Notes: generated from the letters alone by a model not told the origin. DNA of 44,830 nt from Candidatus Rubneribacter avistercoris (GCA_019115845.1 DXCU01000068.1:1-44830); one strand, 5' to 3'. Counted from the stretch's first letter, positions 1-7,608 are shown. A program made the numbers and translations.

Positions 1-1763
1 CGCATATCGACCACGGCAAGTCCACGCTCTCGGACCGCATCTTGGAGCTTACGGGCACCGTGTCGGCGCGCGAGATGCAGGCCCAGCTGCTCGACAGCAT
101 GGACATCGAGCGCGAGCGCGGCATCACCATCAAAAGCCAGGCCGTGCGCGTGGCCTACACGGCCGACGACGGGCAGACCTACCAGTTCAACCTCATCGAC
201 ACGCCGGGGCACGTGGACTTCACCTACGAGGTGAGCCGCAGCTTGGCCGCCTGCGAGGGCGCGGTGCTCGTGGTGGACGCCACGCAGGGCGTGGAGGCGC
301 AGACGGTGGCCAACGCCATGATGGCCATGAACGCCAACCTCGAGATCATCCCGCTCATCAACAAGATAGACCTGCCGGCGGCCGAGCCCGACCGCGTGCG
401 CGAGGAGATAGAGGAGGGCCTGGCCATCCCCGCCGACGACGCGGTGCTCGCCTCCGGCAAGACCGGCGCGGGCGTGCACGACCTCTTGGAGGCCGTGGTC
501 TACAACATCCCCGCGCCCAAAGGCAGCGCGGACGCGCCTTTGCGCGCGCTCATCTTCGACTCGTACTTCGACCCGTACCGCGGCGTGGTGGCGCTTGTGC
601 GCGTGGTGGACGGCTCTGTGAAGAAGGGCGACAAGGTGCTCATGATGGCCACGGGCACCGAGGTGCTGGTGGAGGAGGTGGGCGCGCGCCGCCCGGCCGA
701 AACGCCGCTGCCCGCGCTTTCCGTGGGCGAAGTGGGGTATTTGGTCACGGGCTTGAAAGACGTGCGCCAGGTGAAGGTGGGCGACACGGTGACCGCCGCC
801 CGCGGCGGCGTGGGCGAGCCGCTGCCGGGCTACCGCGAGGCCAAGCCCATGGTGTTCACGGGGCTGTTTCCCATCGACGGCGACCAGTACGAGCCTTTGA
901 AGGAGGCGCTCGAGAAGCTCTCGCTCAACGATCCGGCGCTCGCCTGGGAGCCGGAGAAGTCCCACGCCCTTGGCTTCGGCTTCCGTGTGGGCTTTTTGGG
1001 CCTGCTGCACATGGAGGTGATCAAGGAGCGTCTGGAGCGCGAGTTCGGGCTGGACCTTCTGGCCACCGCGCCTTCGGTGGAGTACCACGTGTACAAGCAG
1101 GGCGGCGAGATGGTGAGCCTACACTCCCCGCAGGAGATGCCCGACCCCGGTGAGATCGAGCGCGTGGAGGAGCCCTACCTCAAGGCGAAGATCCTCATCC
1201 CGCCCGATTACGTGGGCGCGGTCATGGAGCTGACCACCGCGCGGCGCGGCACCTTCGTCACGATGAACTACCTTTCTCCCACCACGGTGGAAATGCTGTG
1301 GGAGATCCCGCTTTCGGAGCTTATCCTGGACTACTTCGACAAGCTGAAGTCCAACACGAAAGGCTACGCGAGCCTTGACTACGAGATGGACGGCTACAAA
1401 GCCTCCAAGCTGGTGAAGCTCGACATCCTTCTGTCCGGCAAGCCGGTGGACGCGCTGTCGTTCATCGTGCACCGCGACAAGGCCTACGATCGCGGGCGCG
1501 TGCTCACGGAAAAGCTCAAGGGCATCATTCCGCGCCAGATGTTCGAGGTGCCCATCCAGGCGGCCATCGGCGGCCGGGTGCTGGCGCGCGAGACGGTGAA
1601 GGCCAAGCGCAAGGACGTGCTGGCCAAGTGCTACGGCGGCGACATCAGCCGCAAGCGCAAGCTGCTGGAGAAACAGAAGGCCGGCAAGAAGCGCATGAAG
1701 GCCATCGGCAACGTGGAGGTTCCCCAAGAGGCGTTCATGGCTATTCTGAAGGTGGATGACTGA
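1..1763 (+). CDS. lepA: Elongation factor 4 (LepA), 5' truncated by window edge
   Basis: This is a ribosome-associated GTPase that back-translocates or remodels stalled elongation complexes in the cytoplasm. The frame is open from base 3, and the first residues are the end of the P-loop (HIDHGKST), so only about a dozen N-terminal residues are missing. Visible motifs are the switch [10 protein letters not shown], the G4 box NKIDLP, EF-G-like domains II, III and V, and the LepA-specific C-terminus ([16 protein letters not shown], ending near [13 protein letters not shown]). The C-terminal domain separates it from EF-G and TypA. The stop codon overlaps the start of the next small gene (TGATG), which suggests translational coupling. 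The 586 visible codons agree with a family length near 600. Confidence 0.97.
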   Translation, partial: HIDHGKSTLSDRILELTGTVSAREMQAQLLDSMDIERERGITIKSQAVRVAYTADDGQTYQFNLIDTPGHVDFTYEVSRSLAACEGAVLVVDATQGVEAQTVANAMMAMNANLEIIPLINKIDLPAAEPDRVREEIEEGLAIPADDAVLASGKTGAGVHDLLEAVVYNIPAPKGSADAPLRALIFDSYFDPYRGVVALVRVVDGSVKKGDKVLMMATGTEVLVEEVGARRPAETPLPALSVGEVGYLVTGLKDVRQVKVGDTVTAARGGVGEPLPGYREAKPMVFTGLFPIDGDQYEPLKEALEKLSLNDPALAWEPEKSHALGFGFRVGFLGLLHMEVIKERLEREFGLDLLATAPSVEYHVYKQGGEMVSLHSPQEMPDPGEIERVEEPYLKAKILIPPDYVGAVMELTTARRGTFVTMNYLSPTTVEMLWEIPLSELILDYFDKLKSNTKGYASLDYEMDGYKASKLVKLDILLSGKPVDALSFIVHRDKAYDRGRVLTEKLKGIIPRQMFEVPIQAAIGGRVLARETVKAKRKDVLAKCYGGDISRKRKLLEKQKAGKKRMKAIGNVEVPQEAFMAILKVDD

Positions 1764-1960
1764 TGCGCAGGGACAAAGAAGAGTTCGACTGGATAGACGA
1801 TCCGTTCGACGAGAAGAAGGCCGCCCGCGACCGCGAGCGCGCCGCGATGTCGGGCGGTTCCAAGGCGGCGCTCGGCTGCGGGTGCCTGGTTGCCGCGGTC
1901 GTGCTGATCGCGCTGGCGGCGGTTGTGCTGATGGGGCTTATGGACGTGCTGGCCGCGTAG
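1763..1960 (+). CDS. Small single-span membrane protein, unknown function
   Basis: This is a 65-residue protein of unrecognised family. Residues 1-30 are highly charged (start [19 protein letters not shown]). Residues about 33-62 form one hydrophobic segment rich in Ala, Val and Leu with a GCGC motif at its start, and the protein ends just after the membrane span. Its ATG overlaps the lepA stop by one base, so it is probably translated by ribosomes finishing lepA. The codon use matches the neighbours. A tail-anchored or N-in topology is inferred from the charge distribution. The exact overlap and a coherent amphipathic-then-hydrophobic design make a chance frame less likely, but the function cannot be read from the sequence. 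Confidence 0.7.
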   Translation: MRRDKEEFDWIDDPFDEKKAARDRERAAMSGGSKAALGCGCLVAAVVLIALAAVVLMGLMDVLAA

Positions 1961-1991
1961 CAGCGTGCGCCAATCGAAGGAGGAGATTGAG

Positions 1992-2522
1992 TTGAATACC
2001 AATCCCGTCATCGATACCATCTTGTCGCGCCGGTCGGTGCGCAGGTTCGAGGAGCGGCCGATCGCCCGCGAGGACCTGGAGGCCATCGTTGCCTGCGGAC
2101 AATGGGCGCCTTCGGCGCGCAACCGGCAGGAGTGGACGTTCGTGGTGGTGGACGACCGCGCGCGCATCGCGCGGCTGGCCGAGGTCGTGGGCGCGGCGCT
2201 GGGGGCCGACTCCTACGACATGTACGCGCCGCAGAGCATCGTCGTCGTGGCACATGCGAAAGGCGCTGAGTTCGGCCGCGAGGACGACGGATGCGCTTTG
2301 GAGAACATGTTCTTGGCCGCGCACTCGCTCGGCATCGGCAGCGTGTGGATCAACCAGTTGCAGGGCATTTGCGACGAGCCTATCGTCCGCGCCGAACTGG
2401 ATGCGCTTGGCGTGCCGGCAGATGCCGAGGTGCACGGTATTTGCGCATTGGGTTACGCCGCTGAGGGAGGCGCGGGGGTAGCGCGCGAACGCACGAGCTC
2501 TGTTATCTGGGTGGAAGGGTAA
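1992..2522 (+). CDS. Nitroreductase family FMN oxidoreductase
   Basis: This is an FMN-dependent NAD(P)H oxidoreductase of the nitroreductase fold, 176 residues, at the short end of the family. The N-terminal FMN phosphate-binding signature SRRSVRRFEERPI is followed by the APSARNRQEW loop and a late GYAAEGG segment. I place the start at TTG 1992 because a near-perfect Shine-Dalgarno (AAGGAGGA, 1977-1984) lies 7 bases upstream. A GTG at 1965 in the same frame would add nine residues but has no ribosome site. The gene follows the small membrane protein by 31 bases and precedes dus by 9, so the three may be cotranscribed. The substrate is not predictable: nitroaromatics, quinones or flavin recycling are all known in this family. 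Confidence 0.88.
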   Translation: MNTNPVIDTILSRRSVRRFEERPIAREDLEAIVACGQWAPSARNRQEWTFVVVDDRARIARLAEVVGAALGADSYDMYAPQSIVVVAHAKGAEFGREDDGCALENMFLAAHSLGIGSVWINQLQGICDEPIVRAELDALGVPADAEVHGICALGYAAEGGAGVARERTSSVIWVEG

Positions 2523-2531
2523 GCCTCCGCC

Positions 2532-3509
2532 ATGCCCCCGTTCGACTTCTCGGCGTTCCTCTCCCGCCGCCCGCTTCTGCTCGCGCCCATGGCGGGCGTT
2601 TCCGACGAGGCGTTTCGCACGCTGTGCCGCGAGCAGGGTGCCGACCTCGCCTACACGGAGATGGTGTCGGCGAAGGGGCTTTCCTACGCCAACGAGAAGA
2701 CGCGGCACCTCCTGGCCCTCGCGCCAGGGGAGGAGCGCGTGGCCGTGCAGCTGTTCGGCCACGAGCCGGACACGATGGCGGCGCAGGCTGCATGGGTGGA
2801 AGACGAGCTGGGGGAGTCGCTGACGCACCTGGATATCAACATGGGCTGCCCGGCCCGCAAGATCGTGTCGAAGGGCGACGGGTCGGCCCTTATGAAGGAC
2901 CCGGAGCTGGCGGCCGCCATCGTGCGCGCCGTCGCACGAGCTGTCGAGCATCCGGTGACGGCGAAGTTTCGGCGCGGCTGGGCCGAGGGGGATGAGACGG
3001 CGCCGGAGTTCGCACGCCGCATGGAGGACGCGGGCGCGGCGGCCGTGACCGTGCACGGGCGTTACGCCGAGCAGCTCTACCGCGGCAGCGCCGACTGGGG
3101 CGTGATCGCGCGGGTGAAAGAGGCTGTGGGCGTGCCCGTCATCGGCAACGGCGATGTGCGAAGCGGCGCCGACGCTGCGGCGATGGTGGCGCGCACGGGG
3201 TGCGACGCCGTGATGATCGCGCGCGGCGCCGAGGGAAACCCGTGGGTGTTCGCCCAGGCCAAAGCCGCGCTTGCGGGGATGCCCGAGCCTGCGCCGCCCA
3301 CAGCGGCCGAGCGCGTGGCCATGGCGCGCCGCCACGCGCGCTTGCTTGCCGATCGCGAGGGCAAGAACATCGTGCGCATGCGCAAGCACGCCATGTGGTA
3401 CCTCACCGGCCTCCCCGGCGCATCCGCCGCCCGCGCCCGCATCAATGCCTGCACCACCCCCGAAGACTTCGACCGCGTATTCGACGAGCTGCTGGAGCAT
3501 GCGGGTTAG
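2532..3509 (+). CDS. dus: tRNA-dihydrouridine synthase
   Basis: This FMN enzyme reduces specific uridines in tRNA D-loops to dihydrouridine. The 325-residue TIM-barrel protein shows the family signatures in order: APMAGVSDEAFRTLC near residue 17, the catalytic-cysteine motif NMGCPARKIVSKGDGSALM near residue 105, HGRYAEQLYRGSADW near 180, and the phosphate loop VIGNGDVRSG followed by GCDAVMIARGAEGNPW. A helical C-terminal domain follows. Layout and length fit the bacterial DusB-like branch, but I would not assign the target uridine. ATG 2532 is 9 bases after the nitroreductase stop. The downstream DNA becomes AT-rich and holds a perfect inverted repeat. Confidence 0.94.
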   Translation: MPPFDFSAFLSRRPLLLAPMAGVSDEAFRTLCREQGADLAYTEMVSAKGLSYANEKTRHLLALAPGEERVAVQLFGHEPDTMAAQAAWVEDELGESLTHLDINMGCPARKIVSKGDGSALMKDPELAAAIVRAVARAVEHPVTAKFRRGWAEGDETAPEFARRMEDAGAAAVTVHGRYAEQLYRGSADWGVIARVKEAVGVPVIGNGDVRSGADAAAMVARTGCDAVMIARGAEGNPWVFAQAKAALAGMPEPAPPTAAERVAMARRHARLLADREGKNIVRMRKHAMWYLTGLPGASAARARINACTTPEDFDRVFDELLEHAG

Positions 3510-3533
3510 AAAACTTCTACATTTGCAAATCGC

Positions 3534-3577
3534 TCCATTTCAGAAAATATGTCACAGGTCGTATTTTCTGAAATGGA
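3534..3577. repeat. Perfect 16-bp inverted repeat downstream of dus
   Basis: The arm TCCATTTCAGAAAATA at 3534-3549 is exactly complementary to 3562-3577, with a 12-base centre. A shorter outer pair (TTCTACA 3515-3521 and TGTAGAA 3597-3603) surrounds it. The arms are AT-rich in a GC-rich chromosome and there is no T-tract, so it is not a normal intrinsic terminator. It could be a regulator operator, a folded 3' end for the dus mRNA, or the scar or border of an inserted element that brought the adjacent toxin-antitoxin genes. Confidence 0.8.
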
Positions 3578-3673
3578 TTACAGGGATAGTTTCTCGTGTA
3601 GAAACATTGTTTGGAGAATAGGTATTTTGAAGAGCGTCTCATATAGTCAAACGATGCTTTTGCAGTCTATCAA

Positions 3674-3702
3674 TTGAAGTCATTTGAAGTTAAAATACTT
3701 CA
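3674..3702. promoter_or_regulatory. Candidate RelB operator/promoter region
   Basis: Two direct copies of TTGAAGT (3674-3680 and 3684-3690) are followed by an inverted half ACTTCA (3697-3702), 40 bases before the antitoxin start. TGAAGT and ACTTCA form a 6-bp inverted repeat with a 6-base centre. RelB-type antitoxins bind such short repeats to repress their own operon. -10-like hexamers (TATTCT, 3710-3715) lie just downstream, but spacing to a -35 is poor. Confidence 0.4.
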
Positions 3703-3741
3703 TATGCGCTATTCTATAGAAATGTGTTACAAGGAGGAAGC

Positions 3742-4014
3742 ATGGCTACGCTCACGCTAAGACTGAGTGACGATCTTAAATCGCAAGCATCCGAGGTTGC
3801 CGAGTATTACGGGTTTGATCTTGGGGCGGTTACGCGGGCTTTTTACAGCCAGATGGTTCGTGAGCATGCTATTCCCTTGAATCTTCGGGCATATGAGCCG
3901 AATGAGGAGAGTCTTCGTGCGATAGCGGAAACAGATACGGCAATTGCATCAGGAGACTACGATCTCTATGACGATGCTTCTTCCTTGCTCGACGCTGCCA
4001 AGGCTCAATCATGA
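3742..4014 (+). CDS. RelB/DinJ-family antitoxin
   Basis: This is the antitoxin of a type II pair, 90 residues. The N-terminus (MATLTLRLSDDLKSQASEVA, then YYGFDLGAVTRAFYSQMV) is the ribbon-helix-helix DNA-binding fold of RelB/DinJ proteins, and the acidic C-terminus (residues about 50-90) is the part expected to wrap the toxin. ATG 3742 is chosen because AAGGAGGA (3731-3738) sits 3 bases upstream; an in-frame ATG at 3724 lies before that site. It overlaps the toxin start by 4 bases (ATGA), the usual coupling in such operons. GC content is clearly lower than in dus or hemW, suggesting acquisition by transfer. It should repress the operon through the repeats upstream. Confidence 0.88.
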   Translation: MATLTLRLSDDLKSQASEVAEYYGFDLGAVTRAFYSQMVREHAIPLNLRAYEPNEESLRAIAETDTAIASGDYDLYDDASSLLDAAKAQS

Positions 4015-4304
4015 GACTCAAAGCGACATTCACGCCATCGTTTGCGCGAGACCTGAAAAGAATCAGAAAACGGGGCTTTAACGAGCACGATCTGCTGAAC
4101 GTCATTGATCTCATCATTGAGAATACGGCCGATTCGCGCGAAGAATTGCGGAGGCGCCACCGTATGCACAGCCTCAAAGGAGCTTGGAAGGGAAGTAGTG
4201 AATACCATGTTGCGAATGCTGGCGACTGGCTTGTTGTCTGGCGGGAGCACGACGGAGTTGCCTTTTTTCAAAGAATCGGAACGCACGACGAGATATTTCG
4301 ATAG
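4011..4304 (+). CDS. YafQ-type mRNA interferase toxin (RelE/ParE superfamily)
   Basis: This 97-residue basic protein is the toxin partner of the preceding RelB-like antitoxin. It starts MRLKATFTPSFARDLKRI, typical of YafQ/RelE toxins. The diagnostic second half has the layout L-K-G-x-W-K-G (near residue 56), then EYHVANAGDWLVVW and finally RIGTHDEIF. The histidines and the terminal THxxxF segment correspond to the catalytic region in YafQ, a ribosome-dependent endoribonuclease. No truncation or frameshift is visible, so the pair looks functional. The DNA is AT-rich relative to the neighbours. A HigB- or ParE-like assignment is less likely because the antitoxin is RelB-like and the GTH motif is YafQ-typical. 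Confidence 0.88.
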   Translation: MRLKATFTPSFARDLKRIRKRGFNEHDLLNVIDLIIENTADSREELRRRHRMHSLKGAWKGSSEYHVANAGDWLVVWREHDGVAFFQRIGTHDEIFR

Positions 4305-4514
4305 CAAACGAATTGTCGGTATGTGGTTTTCGATTGCATTGGGAATGGAAGCGGAATAGAAGGTGCGGTTTGGCAGGGGAATAAAGATGGTTGTCCGGCT
4401 GCGGGGCCTGCGTCTCTGCGTTTTATGGCTTGTGGTACCATGCAGTCGATGGCGCTGCTTCCTTGCAACTTGGCGCCCTCGCTTAGTCTTTCGAAGAGCA
4501 AAAGGAGCATTCCC

Positions 4515-5627
4515 GTGCCGCATGACCCCTACAAAGCGCTTTACCTGCATCTGCCGTTTTGCGTGAAGCGGTGTGGGTACTGCGACTTCGCTACCGAGGC
4601 CATGGCGGCAGACGATGCGCGTATCGACGCATACGTGGAGGATCTGTGCCTGCAGATTCGGCGCAAGGCGCGCGAGGGTGAGCTGGGGGCGCTTGAGACG
4701 GTGTACCTCGGCGGTGGGACACCCTCTCACGTGGGGCTTTCGCGTTTGTCGATGCTGTTGTACACGCTCTCACTTTCTATGCGGCTCGAACCTGACGTGG
4801 AGTGCACGATGGAGGCGAACCCGGAAAGCCTCACCGAGCGTATGGTGCGCGATGTATGGGCGTTGGGGGTGAATCGGCTCTCCATCGGCGTGCAGAGCTT
4901 CGACGATGCGGTGCTGGCCGTGCTCGGTCGTGCGCACGACGCCGACGGCGCGCGGCGCGCAGTGGCGGCGGCGCAGACGCGCTTTGAGAACGTGAGCGTG
5001 GACCTCATGTGCGGGATTCCCGGTCAGAGCGCGGAGAGTTTCGAGGCGAGCGTGCGCGAGGCCGTGGCGTTGGGGGTGACGCATGTGAGCGTGTATCCGC
5101 TAACCATCGAGCCGCATACGCCCTTCGATGCCGCGGTGCTGTCCGGCGAAATGCCCGAACCCGACGACGACGCGGAGGCTGCGCACATGGAGATTGCGGC
5201 GCGCGTGCTGGCCGAGGCGGGCTTTGCGCGCTACGAGGTGGCAAGCTACGCGCGGGAGGGGTTCGAGTGCCGCCACAACATCGCCTACTGGACGGGCGTT
5301 CCGTACCTGGGGCTGGGACGGTCGGCCGCCACCATGACCCAGAATGCCGAGCGGCGTATGCGCGTGCAGGACGGGCGGGTGACCGACGACTTGGATGCGC
5401 GTCAGATGGCCGCAGAGGACCTCATGCTGGGCATGCGCATGACGCGCGGGGTGTCCGACGACCAGGTCGCCCGCGCCGCGGCGTTCTTGCCCGACGCCCC
5501 CGAGGCGCTGGCTGACCTCACAAGCCAGGGCCTCGTCGTTCACGAGGGCGGCCGCTTCCGACCCACCGAACGCGGCTGGCTCTGCGGAAACGACCTCTAC
5601 GGCCGTCTGTACGCTTTGGCGCCATAG
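4515..5627 (+). CDS. hemW: HemW-like radical SAM protein (heme chaperone)
   Basis: This is a radical S-adenosylmethionine protein of the HemN/HemW group, 370 residues. The cluster motif CVKRCGYC (Cx3Cx2C) is at residues about 16-23, followed by TVYLGGGTPSHV, the SAM-associated EANPESLT and GVNRLSIGVQSFDD segments, and a C-terminal winged-helix-like region. HemW inserts heme into target proteins rather than oxidising coproporphyrinogen, and the short N-terminus and length favour HemW over HemN. GTG 4515 is chosen because AGGAG (4503-4507) lies 7 bases before it. The open frame upstream to 4323 has no such support and would add residues not found in the family. It stands alone after the toxin-antitoxin pair. 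Confidence 0.9.
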   Translation: MPHDPYKALYLHLPFCVKRCGYCDFATEAMAADDARIDAYVEDLCLQIRRKAREGELGALETVYLGGGTPSHVGLSRLSMLLYTLSLSMRLEPDVECTMEANPESLTERMVRDVWALGVNRLSIGVQSFDDAVLAVLGRAHDADGARRAVAAAQTRFENVSVDLMCGIPGQSAESFEASVREAVALGVTHVSVYPLTIEPHTPFDAAVLSGEMPEPDDDAEAAHMEIAARVLAEAGFARYEVASYAREGFECRHNIAYWTGVPYLGLGRSAATMTQNAERRMRVQDGRVTDDLDARQMAAEDLMLGMRMTRGVSDDQVARAAAFLPDAPEALADLTSQGLVVHEGGRFRPTERGWLCGNDLYGRLYALAP

Positions 5628-5713
5628 CGGGGGAGTCGAAGCTCCTTGGACGCGCTCGTGCGCGGTTGTGCTATCCTGAGGCGGTCTGCCGAAGCGATGG
5701 ATGGAGGGACGTG

Positions 5714-6961
5714 ATGGATTCTGCCGAAGCACCGTGGAGGGGCGGCCGATCATCTTGCATGGCGACGTTCCTGCGCATCCTGATCACGGTGCTGTTTGCG
5801 CTTGGCGCCCCTCTCGCATGCCTCGTGCTGCTGCTCACCCCTCTTGCCGTCAACGCCTTCCTCGTTTCCATACCCCTTATGCTCGGCGTTCTTGCGATCG
5901 TCCTTTTGTGGGGCTTCTCGAACGTGCGCGTGCGCGCGACCTGCCTGATTTTGGCGAGCGTGCTCGTGGTTGCGGGTGCGGGCGTCTACGCTTTCGAGAT
6001 GCGCAACGTCGTTGTGCAGGAGTCCTCCGAGGAGGGCGTGCGCGTGACGGAGAACATTGACTACTATGCGTATGTTCCCTTCGACGGGCCGCTCGTGGCG
6101 CGGCTTGACGGCGAAGCGTCGCTTTCCTTCGGATCCGCCGAACCGCTCCCGCGCATCGACAGCGCCTCGGCGCTTCTGCCCGTGGCCTCGGCGTTCGTGA
6201 CGGCGGTCTACCCGCAGGAGGCCACGACCATCGCCTATGCGGAAGATGAGGAGAAGCGAGCGTCCGATCCGCTTGCCAGCACCTTCCAATATAACAACAG
6301 CAGCGCGGGCTTCGAGGCGCTTGCCGACGGGCACACGGACGTGTTCCTCGGCACGAAGCCAAGCGATGCGCAGGCAGCCTACGCTGCGGAACGCGGGGTG
6401 GAGTTCGCCTACACGCCCATCGGGAGGGAGGCGTTCGTCTTCTTTGTCAACGGTGACAATCCGGTAAGCAGTCTCACTATTGACGAGGCGAAGGGCATCT
6501 ACTCCGGCCGCATTGCGAACTGGAGCCAGGTGGGCGGCAACGACGCGCCCATCGTGGCCTATCAGCGCAACGAGGGGTCGGGCTCGCAGTCTCAGATGCT
6601 GCGCTTCATGGAAGGCGTGCCGCTTGCCGACGCGCTCGAGGAACTGCATGTCGACACCATGAGCGGCATCGTGCGCTCCATCGCCGATTACGACAACGGC
6701 GCGGACGCCATCGGGTACTCGTTTCGCTATTACGCCACCGATTTGGTGGGGGAGCACAACATCAAGCTGCTCGCCATCGAGGGTGCGGCTCCTACGCCCG
6801 AGGCTGTGGCAGCAGGCGACTACCCGCTGGCAAGCGATTTCTACGCCGTCACGCGCAAAGGCGACGATGACGAGAATCTTGCCCGATTCCTTGAATGGAT
6901 GCGCTCCGAGGAAGGTCAGTCCCTCGTAGAAGCCTCCGGTTACGCCTGCGTGCAGGAGTAG
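5714..6961 (+). CDS. Membrane-tethered PstS-like substrate-binding protein
   Basis: This 415-residue protein has about three N-terminal hydrophobic spans (residues roughly 17-44, 46-68 and 74-94) followed by an extracytoplasmic type II periplasmic-binding domain of the PstS (phosphate) class. PstS-like features are LLPVASAFV near 155, FLGTKPS, VFFVNGDNPVSSLT, the IYSGRIANWSQVGG segment and the anion-loop-like RNEGSGSQSQM, then a late GYSFRYYA. Instead of a lipoprotein signal it has a membrane bundle, which is unusual. No pstCAB genes are adjacent, so it may sense phosphate or another oxyanion rather than feed a transporter. The start at ATG 5714 uses GGAGGGA (5703-5709) four bases upstream; an in-frame ATG at 5759 is an alternative. 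Confidence 0.82.
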   Translation: MDSAEAPWRGGRSSCMATFLRILITVLFALGAPLACLVLLLTPLAVNAFLVSIPLMLGVLAIVLLWGFSNVRVRATCLILASVLVVAGAGVYAFEMRNVVVQESSEEGVRVTENIDYYAYVPFDGPLVARLDGEASLSFGSAEPLPRIDSASALLPVASAFVTAVYPQEATTIAYAEDEEKRASDPLASTFQYNNSSAGFEALADGHTDVFLGTKPSDAQAAYAAERGVEFAYTPIGREAFVFFVNGDNPVSSLTIDEAKGIYSGRIANWSQVGGNDAPIVAYQRNEGSGSQSQMLRFMEGVPLADALEELHVDTMSGIVRSIADYDNGADAIGYSFRYYATDLVGEHNIKLLAIEGAAPTPEAVAAGDYPLASDFYAVTRKGDDDENLARFLEWMRSEEGQSLVEASGYACVQE

Positions 6962-6977
6962 CCTCCGGTTCGAGGGG

Positions 6978-7013
6978 GAGGATGCCTACGACGTTGAACT
7001 GCGCGATCGTCAT
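6978..7013 (+). pseudogene. Possible HigB toxin C-terminal remnant
   Basis: Just upstream of the HigA-like gene one frame reads EDAYDVELRDRH. It resembles the D-A-F/Y-D-V-E-I-V-D-Y-H ending common in HigB/RelE-type toxins, which normally sit immediately 5' of higA. There is no stop after it and nothing HigB-like precedes it, because the PstS-like gene ends at 6961. If real, it is a few-codon fossil of the lost toxin. The match is short and could be chance. Confidence 0.3.
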
Positions 7014-7026
7014 TGCAAGGGCCGCT

Positions 7027-7317
7027 ATGGGCGAGAGAAGAGGCACGCTGATTGTCGCGCGCACACCGACGCATCCGGGTGAGGCGCTGCGTGAGAAGTT
7101 TATGGACGACTACGGGATGAGCGTGCCCGAAGTGGCCCGACGCCTCTCGGTGTTGCGGCAGTTGGTGGACGAGCTCGTGCGCGAACGACGCGCCGTGAGT
7201 TCGGACATGGCCCTGCGGCTCTCAGAGTTGTTCGGTACCTCGCCGCAGTACTGGCTCAACTTGCAGCGCAGTGTTGACTTATGGGATTCGCTCGAGGGTG
7301 ACAGAAGACGGGGATAA
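7027..7317 (+). CDS. HigA-family antitoxin (XRE-type), apparently orphan
   Basis: This 96-residue helix-turn-helix protein is of the HigA/VapI class. The family opening THPGEALREKF is at about residue 15, followed by the recognition region MSVPEVARRLSVLRQLVDELVRERRAVS and the signature MALRLSELFGTSPQYWLNLQ. After DLWDS it ends quickly in EGDRRRG, slightly shorter than typical family members. ATG 7027 has AAGGG (7017-7021) five bases upstream. No intact toxin gene is adjacent. A short upstream peptide frame looks like the last residues of a HigB toxin. It may act only as a regulator or as protection against a related toxin elsewhere. The family call is firm; function without a toxin is inference. 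Confidence 0.85.
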   Translation: MGERRGTLIVARTPTHPGEALREKFMDDYGMSVPEVARRLSVLRQLVDELVRERRAVSSDMALRLSELFGTSPQYWLNLQRSVDLWDSLEGDRRRG

Positions 7318-7342
7318 GGGGCTGTCAAAGTTACGCCGTCTC

Positions 7343-7385
7343 TAAAATCACAACTCTAGCCGGATTCCATTCCATGTGCTAAGAT
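7343..7385 (+). promoter_or_regulatory. Candidate promoter(s) for the small + strand RNA
   Basis: Two -10-like elements precede the terminated small transcript. TAAAAT (7343-7348) has a weak CTGTCA upstream. TAAGAT (7380-7385) has the extended-10 dinucleotide TG at 7377-7378. The first would give an RNA of about 115 bases that includes the whole repeat at 7383-7396; the second gives about 80 bases. Neither has a good -35. Confidence 0.35.
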
Positions 7386-7390
7386 GCAAA

Positions 7391-7470
7391 CCAAGCGGTG
7401 CCCCGCCTAACCGGGCAGCATCGTTTCGGTTCAAACCCCGCAGCCGGTCAAAGCGCGCGGGGTTTTCTCT
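7391..7470 (+). ncRNA. Candidate small RNA (putative antitoxin RNA)
   Basis: A short + strand transcript is predicted between an extended -10 (ending 7385) and a U-tailed terminator (7433-7470). It contains a hairpin TGCCC/GGGCA (7399-7403 with 7413-7417). No start codon with a ribosome site lies inside it. Its 5' region (GATGCAAACCAAGC, 7383-7396) is repeated almost exactly at 7637-7649, the template for the leader of the facing peptide mRNA, so the two RNAs can base-pair. The start may lie further upstream (near 7355). The antitoxin role is inferred from layout only. Confidence 0.42.
7433..7470 (+). terminator. Intrinsic terminator of the small + strand RNA
   Basis: AAACCCCGC (7433-7441) pairs perfectly with GCGGGGTTT (7457-7465) around a 15-base loop and is followed by a pyrimidine-rich tail (TTTTCTCTTT). 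This is one of the few hairpins in the window with a real T-tract. Confidence 0.75.
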
Positions 7471-7509
7471 TTCCACTCAGCTGTTCGCCACCTCCTTTCT
7501 GCCAGCATT

Positions 7510-7538
7510 TGCCAAAAAACGCCGCTATTTGCGGCGTT
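7510..7538 (-). terminator. Intrinsic terminator of the 27-residue peptide gene
   Basis: Read on the - strand, AACGCCGC and GCGGCGTT form an 8-bp perfect stem (7531-7538 with 7518-7525) around a 5-base loop, followed directly by six T residues (complement of 7514-7519). The stop codon of the small peptide lies inside the stem-loop, a compact arrangement seen in type I toxin mRNAs. Confidence 0.75.
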
Positions 7539-7608
7539 GGCTTATGCCGACAATGCCAAGAACAACAGAGAATATGGCGCAAAGCGCCAAAACGGTCTGT
7601 GGATCCAT
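7525..7608 (-). CDS. 27-residue hydrophobic peptide, putative type I toxin
   Basis: A very small gene encodes a 27-residue peptide: MDPQT, then a hydrophobic stretch of about 18 residues (VLALCAIFSVVLGIVGI), then the basic end SQRRK. A short polar N-terminus, one membrane span and a positive C-terminus are the design of type I toxins such as Fst, TxpA or BsrG, although I see no sequence match to a named family. ATG 7608 has AAGGGGGG eight bases upstream, an extended -10 (TGATACGAT) lies about 50 bases before the start, and the stop sits inside its own U-tailed terminator. A convergent terminated RNA on the + strand shares a repeat with its leader. The alternative is an ordinary small membrane peptide or a chance frame, but the full expression set argues against chance. 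Confidence 0.55.
   Translation of the reverse strand: MDPQTVLALCAIFSVVLGIVGISQRRK

Noticed and set aside
7425..7466. tRNA-like T-loop (GGTTCAAACCC) near the small + strand RNA
   Set aside because: No acceptor, D or anticodon arms can be built around it; the sequence is instead explained by the terminator stem.
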